Assembly: GCA_947629785.1 (NCBI GenBank)
Contig: CANRFB010000010.1
Location: 1-54,415, forward strand
DNA: 54,415 bases
Source: an uncultured Clostridia bacterium
Lineage (GTDB): Bacteria > Bacillota > Clostridia > Oscillospirales > Ruminococcaceae
Reading direction: 5' to 3'
Part shown: positions 50,734 to 54,415 of the stretch, piece after piece
Position numbering within the stretch: position 1 is the stretch's first letter
Layout of the letters: every line of letters starts with the position of its first letter
Notes under the pieces: model-generated
Told to the model about the DNA's origin: nothing
Seen by the model: only the letters and a program-made list of their open reading frames with translations
Database searches by the model: none
Translations under genes and position numbers: made by a program

Positions 50734-51990
50734 ATGCAGAAGCTGATAGTAAACGGCGGGAAAAAATTAAGCGGGGAAATTCATATCCAAGGCGCGAAAA
50801 ACGCCGCGCTGCCCATAATGGCGGCGTCCGTGCTTTGCGGCGGGGAAGTTATTCTGCGGAACTGCCCGCGAATTTCGGACGTTTACTCGGCCATGCGGAT
50901 ACTTACATACCTCGGCTGCAAAGCAGGCTTTGAAGACAAGAACGTCGCCGTTATCAATTCGGAAAATATCTCCGCGGAGGGAATTTCCGATGAGCTTATG
51001 CGGGAAATGCGTTCCTCGCTGTTCTTTCTGGGAGCCGTTCTCGGACGGACGGGACATTGCAGGATAACCCTTCCCGGCGGCTGTGACCTCGGTCCGAGAC
51101 CAATAGATATGCACCTTTCCGCGCTCCGGAAAATGGGAGTCACTATCCGCGAGGAGTTCGGAACTCTTGACTGCACCGCCGAAAACGGACTTCACGGCGC
51201 GAAAATAGACCTGTCGTTCCCGTCAGTGGGAACTACTGAAAATATTATCCTTGCGGCTGTCACCGCAGAGGGTTCTACAATTATAAGAAACGCCGCCCGC
51301 GAGCCTGAAATTACCGACTTGGCGGAATTCCTCAACGCCTGCGGCGCAAAAATAAGCGGCGCGGACTGCGGGGAAATCATTATCCGCGGCGTGGAAAAAC
51401 TTCACGGCTGCCAATACACCGTTATGCCCGACAGGATAGTCTGCGCGACCTATCTTGCCTGTACCGCCGCCGCGGGGGGAGACATTGTGGTTTCCGGCTG
51501 CCGTCCCTCGGATATCGAAATAATACTTGCGGTTTTCGAGCAGATGGGCTGTATAGTTCACACGGGGCATGACAAGATATATTTCAGCGCGAACCGTCCG
51601 CTGAAAGCTGTTGCCCCTATCCGGACCATGGTTTACCCGGGATTTCCCACGGACGCGCAGGCGGTGGTCATGGCGCCTTTATGCAGGGCAAAGGGCACGT
51701 CGGTTTTCGTGGAAAATATCTTTGAGAACCGTTTCAAGCACGTCGGCGAACTTTGCAGAATGGGCGCAGACATTCTCGTGGAGGGGAAAGTCGCGGTCAT
51801 TGAGGGCGTTAACCGTCTTTACGGCGCAAAAACCTGCGCCGCCGACCTACGGGGCGGAGCGGGGCTTGTAGCTGCGGCGCTTTCGGCGGAGGGCGTAAGC
51901 GAAATTTCGGACATTCATTATATAGACAGAGGTTACGAGGAGATAGAAAAGGCGCTTTCATCACTGGGAGCGGATATTATAAGGATTTAG
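50734..51990 (+). CDS. murA: UDP-N-acetylglucosamine 1-carboxyvinyltransferase
   Basis: 418 residues. Lys22 in GAKNAALP and the catalytic Cys117 in GGCDLGPRPID are present, the Cys being the site of fosfomycin attack; so this copy is predicted fosfomycin-sensitive. LRGGAGLVAAALSAEG near the end is typical. It makes the first committed wall precursor step from UDP-GlcNAc and PEP. GGGAG precedes the ATG but is inside a hairpin. It is 124 bases after murG and 12 before ftsQ. Confidence 0.95.
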   Translation: MQKLIVNGGKKLSGEIHIQGAKNAALPIMAASVLCGGEVILRNCPRISDVYSAMRILTYLGCKAGFEDKNVAVINSENISAEGISDELMREMRSSLFFLGAVLGRTGHCRITLPGGCDLGPRPIDMHLSALRKMGVTIREEFGTLDCTAENGLHGAKIDLSFPSVGTTENIILAAVTAEGSTIIRNAAREPEITDLAEFLNACGAKISGADCGEIIIRGVEKLHGCQYTVMPDRIVCATYLACTAAAGGDIVVSGCRPSDIEIILAVFEQMGCIVHTGHDKIYFSANRPLKAVAPIRTMVYPGFPTDAQAVVMAPLCRAKGTSVFVENIFENRFKHVGELCRMGADILVEGKVAVIEGVNRLYGAKTCAADLRGGAGLVAAALSAEGVSEISDIHYIDRGYEEIEKALSSLGADIIRI

Positions 51991-52002
51991 GAGAAAGGCT
52001 GT

Positions 52003-52917
52003 ATGCAGGACGTTGTAAAAAGCGAAAACAACGGCGGAAACAAACGCGTCCGACGGCGGAATATGTCGTTATATTACGGACTGGTGCTGTTCATAGTTCT
52101 GATAATGTTTGCGGTGCTTTCGGTGACGGTGTTTTTCAACGTTGAGAACATCATTGTAAACGGTTCGTCCATATACACCGCCGAGGAAATAGTAGCCGCA
52201 AGCGGTATTCAGGGCGGGGACAACATGATCCGCCGCAGCATGGGCAGCGTGGAAAAGCAGATAACCGACAGTCTGGTTTACATTGAAGAAGCAAAAATAA
52301 CCCGTCGTTTGCCCTCGTCTCTTGAAATAGAGGTCACTCCCAGCAAGGAGACCGCCTGCATGGACAACAACGGCGACGGCTGCTGGATAGTGAGCCAATC
52401 GGGAAAAATACTTACGTTTTCCGAAACCGCGGACGACAGTCTGCCGTTCTATCTCGGCGCGGAACCCGCCGAGGGTATGATGGAGGGCGTTCGGTTCGCC
52501 TCTGCGGACGAGGACAAAACCGAAGTCATTTACGAACTTATGAACCATTCCTCGTCCGAATTCGGTTCAAAAGTGACCGAGTATGACGTTACCGACAGGC
52601 TGAACATTACCTGCATTTACGAAAACCGCATTAACGTTATCATCGGCGTAATTGCCAACCTTGACTACAAATACAGGTTGGCGGAGGAGATCATTTCCAC
52701 AAAAATTGCTCCCGACGCGGAGGGGCGGCTGCGGCTTTTAGACAGGAGCGGGCAGTTCCTGAGCAATGCCGACCTTGAACAGATAGAGGAAACATACGAA
52801 TTCAACATACAGACATCTGTTTCAACGGAAACGGAAAACCCCGATCCGAACGCGGAAACAAGCGTTTCCGCGTCGGGATCCGAGGCTTCCGATACAACAA
52901 AATTGAATTTTGAGTAA
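52003..52917 (+). CDS. ftsQ: cell division protein FtsQ/DivIB
   Basis: 304 residues. Basic N-terminus (KRVRRRN), one membrane helix at about 24-45, a POTRA domain (about 46-116: FFNVENIIVNGSSIYTAEEI) and a C-terminal beta domain with DYKYRLAEEI. The last 40 residues are a Thr/Ser/Glu-rich tail. It links FtsL/DivIC to the septal synthase outside the membrane. AGGAGAAAGG before the ATG. Gene order murA-ftsQ-ftsZ without ftsA. Confidence 0.88.
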   Translation: MQDVVKSENNGGNKRVRRRNMSLYYGLVLFIVLIMFAVLSVTVFFNVENIIVNGSSIYTAEEIVAASGIQGGDNMIRRSMGSVEKQITDSLVYIEEAKITRRLPSSLEIEVTPSKETACMDNNGDGCWIVSQSGKILTFSETADDSLPFYLGAEPAEGMMEGVRFASADEDKTEVIYELMNHSSSEFGSKVTEYDVTDRLNITCIYENRINVIIGVIANLDYKYRLAEEIISTKIAPDAEGRLRLLDRSGQFLSNADLEQIEETYEFNIQTSVSTETENPDPNAETSVSASGSEASDTTKLNFE

Positions 52918-52965
52918 AAATTTTCAGTAATTTTTTCAAAATCGTATATTTTTTCTTAAAACTAC

Positions 52966-52994
52966 TTGAAAAATTATTTGAAGTATGGTACAAT
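52966..52994 (+). promoter_or_regulatory. ftsZ promoter
   Basis: TTGAAA (52,966-52,971), 17-base spacer, TACAAT (52,989-52,994), in a 136-base AT-rich gap; lets ftsZ be made apart from the upstream cluster. Confidence 0.65.
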
Positions 52995-53053
52995 TATGTT
53001 GTATATGTTGAAACGATAAAAGTATGTAAAAATATATTAGGAGGACGTTCTAA

Positions 53054-54145
53054 ATGAGTTTTGCTGTTGATAATGAGGAAATATATTCCGACATTAACAT
53101 AAAAGTGATCGGTGTCGGCGGCGGCGGCGGAAACGCGCTGAACTGCATGGCAACCGAGGGAATTTTCGATGTTGAGTTTGTTGCTGTAAACACCGACGCG
53201 GCTGCCCTGCGGGCTTCAAAGGCTTCCACCAAAGTGCAGATAGGCGAGAAACTCACAAGAGGCCGCGGCGCGGGAAACAAGCCCGAAATAGGCGAACGTT
53301 CCGCACAGGAGAACCGTGACGAAATCGCGGCTGCTCTGAAAGGCGCGACCATGGTATTCATAGCCGCGGGAATGGGCGGCGGAACAGGCACGGGCGCGGC
53401 TCCGGTCGTTGCGGAGATAGCAAAGGAAATGGATATTCTTACCGTTGCCGTTGTTACGAAGCCGTTCAATTTTGAGCAGAAAGCAAAAATGGCGCAGGCG
53501 GAGCGCGGAATTGCCGAACTTATGAAGCACGTTGACTCGCTGGTAGTTATTCCGAACGAGCGGCTGATTTCTTCCAGCGACAAGCAGCTTACCATGAAAG
53601 AGAGCTTTGCGCTGGCGGATAACATTCTCAAAACGGGTGTAAAGTCCATCGCTGAGCTTATTACGGTAGACGGATTCATCAATCTGGATTTTGCGGACGT
53701 GGAGACCACCATGAAGAACGCGGGTTACGCGCACATGGCTATCGGACACGGTTCTGGCAAGGACAAAGCCGCAGAAGCCGCCAATGCCGTTATTACCAGT
53801 CCGCTGCTTGAAACTTCCATCAGCGGTGCTACACGTCTGCTTGTTAACATTGTCATGTCGGAGGATGCGCTTTCCACGGATATTGACACGGCAACAAAAC
53901 TTATTACCGAGGCTGCCGATCCCGAAGTTGAGCTTATATTCGGTGCAAGCTTTGACCCCGATATGCAGGACGAGATAAATCTTACCGTTATTGCTTCCGG
54001 ATTCAAGAATCTTGGTGCGGGAATGGTAACAAATGTTGATGCGGAAACTTCTGCGGCTGCGCCCGCAGATGACGCGGAAGACGCGGGACATTCCGCAATA
54101 GACGACTATGCGTCATTGCTGGGAATTTTCACTGACAGGTCATAA
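53054..54145 (+). CDS. ftsZ: cell division tubulin FtsZ
   Basis: 363 residues. GTP-binding GVGGGGGNALN and the tubulin signature GGGTGTGA (108-115); T7 synergy loop NLDFADVET from Asn210 with Asp212 and Asp215. It forms the Z-ring. The linker after the core is short (about 30-35 residues, Ala/Asp-rich), and the usual C-terminal peptide of (D/E)-x-P-x-F-L-R kind is replaced by DDYASLLGIFTDRS. AGGAGG before the ATG and an own promoter upstream. ftsA is absent next to it, in keeping with the altered tail, though anchoring partners are not visible here. Confidence 0.96.
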   Translation: MSFAVDNEEIYSDINIKVIGVGGGGGNALNCMATEGIFDVEFVAVNTDAAALRASKASTKVQIGEKLTRGRGAGNKPEIGERSAQENRDEIAAALKGATMVFIAAGMGGGTGTGAAPVVAEIAKEMDILTVAVVTKPFNFEQKAKMAQAERGIAELMKHVDSLVVIPNERLISSSDKQLTMKESFALADNILKTGVKSIAELITVDGFINLDFADVETTMKNAGYAHMAIGHGSGKDKAAEAANAVITSPLLETSISGATRLLVNIVMSEDALSTDIDTATKLITEAADPEVELIFGASFDPDMQDEINLTVIASGFKNLGAGMVTNVDAETSAAAPADDAEDAGHSAIDDYASLLGIFTDRS

Positions 54146-54173
54146 CATATCCGGTACATAGGACATTATGGTT

Positions 54174-54209
54174 CGGCGCGGATATATCCGCGCCGATATA
54201 TATTTTTTG
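54174..54209 (+). terminator. ftsZ terminator
   Basis: Perfect palindrome CGGCGCGGATATATCCGCGC (54,174-54,193, extending to 54,195), followed by ATATATATTTTTT. Confidence 0.85.
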
Positions 54210-54218
54210 AAAAAACCC

Positions 54219-54247
54219 TTTACAAAATCATTTTTTTGTGGTATACT
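54219..54247 (+). promoter_or_regulatory. tRNA-Pro promoter
   Basis: TTTACA (54,219-54,224), 17-base spacer, TATACT (54,242-54,247), about 19 bases ahead of the mature tRNA. Confidence 0.7.
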
Positions 54248-54265
54248 TGAAATGTTCCGTAAAAT

Positions 54266-54342
54266 CGAGGTGTGGCTCAGTTTGGTAGAGCGCTGCGTTC
54301 GGGACGCAGAGGCCGTGGGTTCGAGTCCCGTCACCTCGACCA
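54266..54342 (+). tRNA. tRNA-Pro (anticodon CGG)
   Basis: 77 nt with encoded CCA. Acceptor CGAGGTG pairs with CACCTCG; D-arm GGCTCAGTTTGGTAGAGC; anticodon stem CTGCG/CGCAG around TTCGGGA, giving CGG, which reads CCG; T-arm GTGGGTTCGAGTCCCGTC. All conserved positions are present. Confidence 0.97.
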
Positions 54343-54368
54343 TCTTTGTATAGGAAAAAAGATATTTC

Positions 54369-54410
54369 GCTCTCAAATGGCTTAGATAGGCGGTTTGAGG
54401 GCAATTCTTT
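54369..54410 (+). terminator. tRNA terminator
   Basis: GCTCTCAAA (54,369-54,377) pairs with TTTGAGGGC (54,394-54,402) with one internal mismatch, followed by AATTCTTTT. Confidence 0.6.
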
Positions 54411-54415
54411 TGTCA

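Overview
The window looks like chromosomal DNA from a Gram-positive member of the Clostridia, most likely a Ruminococcus-like Oscillospiraceae. This is inferred from several things: a meso-diaminopimelate type division/cell-wall (dcw) cluster headed by mraZ, a T-box on thrS, RNase Y, a SpoVD/PBP2-type transpeptidase with PASTA domains, a GH113 mannanase-like enzyme, strong GGAGG ribosome sites and TTGACA/TATAAT promoters with 17-base spacers. No rRNA, CRISPR array, prophage or complete transposase is present.

Layout. 1-0.87 kb holds no convincing gene. 0.87-6.9 kb: two BvgS/EvgS-like hybrid histidine kinases with a broken Rpn/PD-(D/E)XK transposase remnant between them. 7.0-8.3 kb: a CPA2 cation/H+ antiporter. 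8.3-13.3 kb (minus strand): phosphofructokinase with a small upstream ORF, an O-antigen-ligase-like membrane protein, and RNase Y with a long leader. 13.4-15.7 kb: T-box and thrS. 16.1-24.7 kb (minus strand): five consecutive transglutaminase-like lipoproteins behind a CBS/CorC membrane protein. 25.2-29.2 kb: GtrA-like protein and a heterodimeric ABC exporter. 29.5-29.9 kb: two tiny ORFs. 30.1-31.1 kb: GH113. 31.2-36.0 kb: a polyamine set (speD, speA, small membrane protein, speE, speB) that would turn arginine into spermidine. 36.0-38.6 kb: ClC channel and prfB. 38.65-39.02 kb: a previously unannotated candidate type I toxin-antitoxin module. 39.7-54.1 kb: mraZ, rsmH, ftsL-like, PBP2, a murE-murF fusion, mraY, ftsW, murG, murA, ftsQ/divIB and ftsZ. 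A tRNA-Pro(CGG) follows.

Two things stand out. First, 38,662-39,016 carries two convergent consensus promoters whose transcripts begin with the same 11-mer, share a bidirectional terminator, and encode on one strand a 27-residue hydrophobic peptide behind a perfect Shine-Dalgarno. Second, nearly every non-operonic gap is filled by one family of nested palindromic repeats. Its outer arms carry an AGGCTGAGCCT core, its centre is either a CCCGCCTATATAGGCGGG terminator hairpin or a GAGTTAAGAGTTGAG-type palindrome, and its ends repeatedly supply gene stop codons or sit directly against the -35 box of the next promoter. A separate 174-bp MITE-like element occurs twice (33,853 and 49,265), each time touching the stop codon of the gene before it.

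All functional names are from reading the sequence and known family motifs; no database search was possible.
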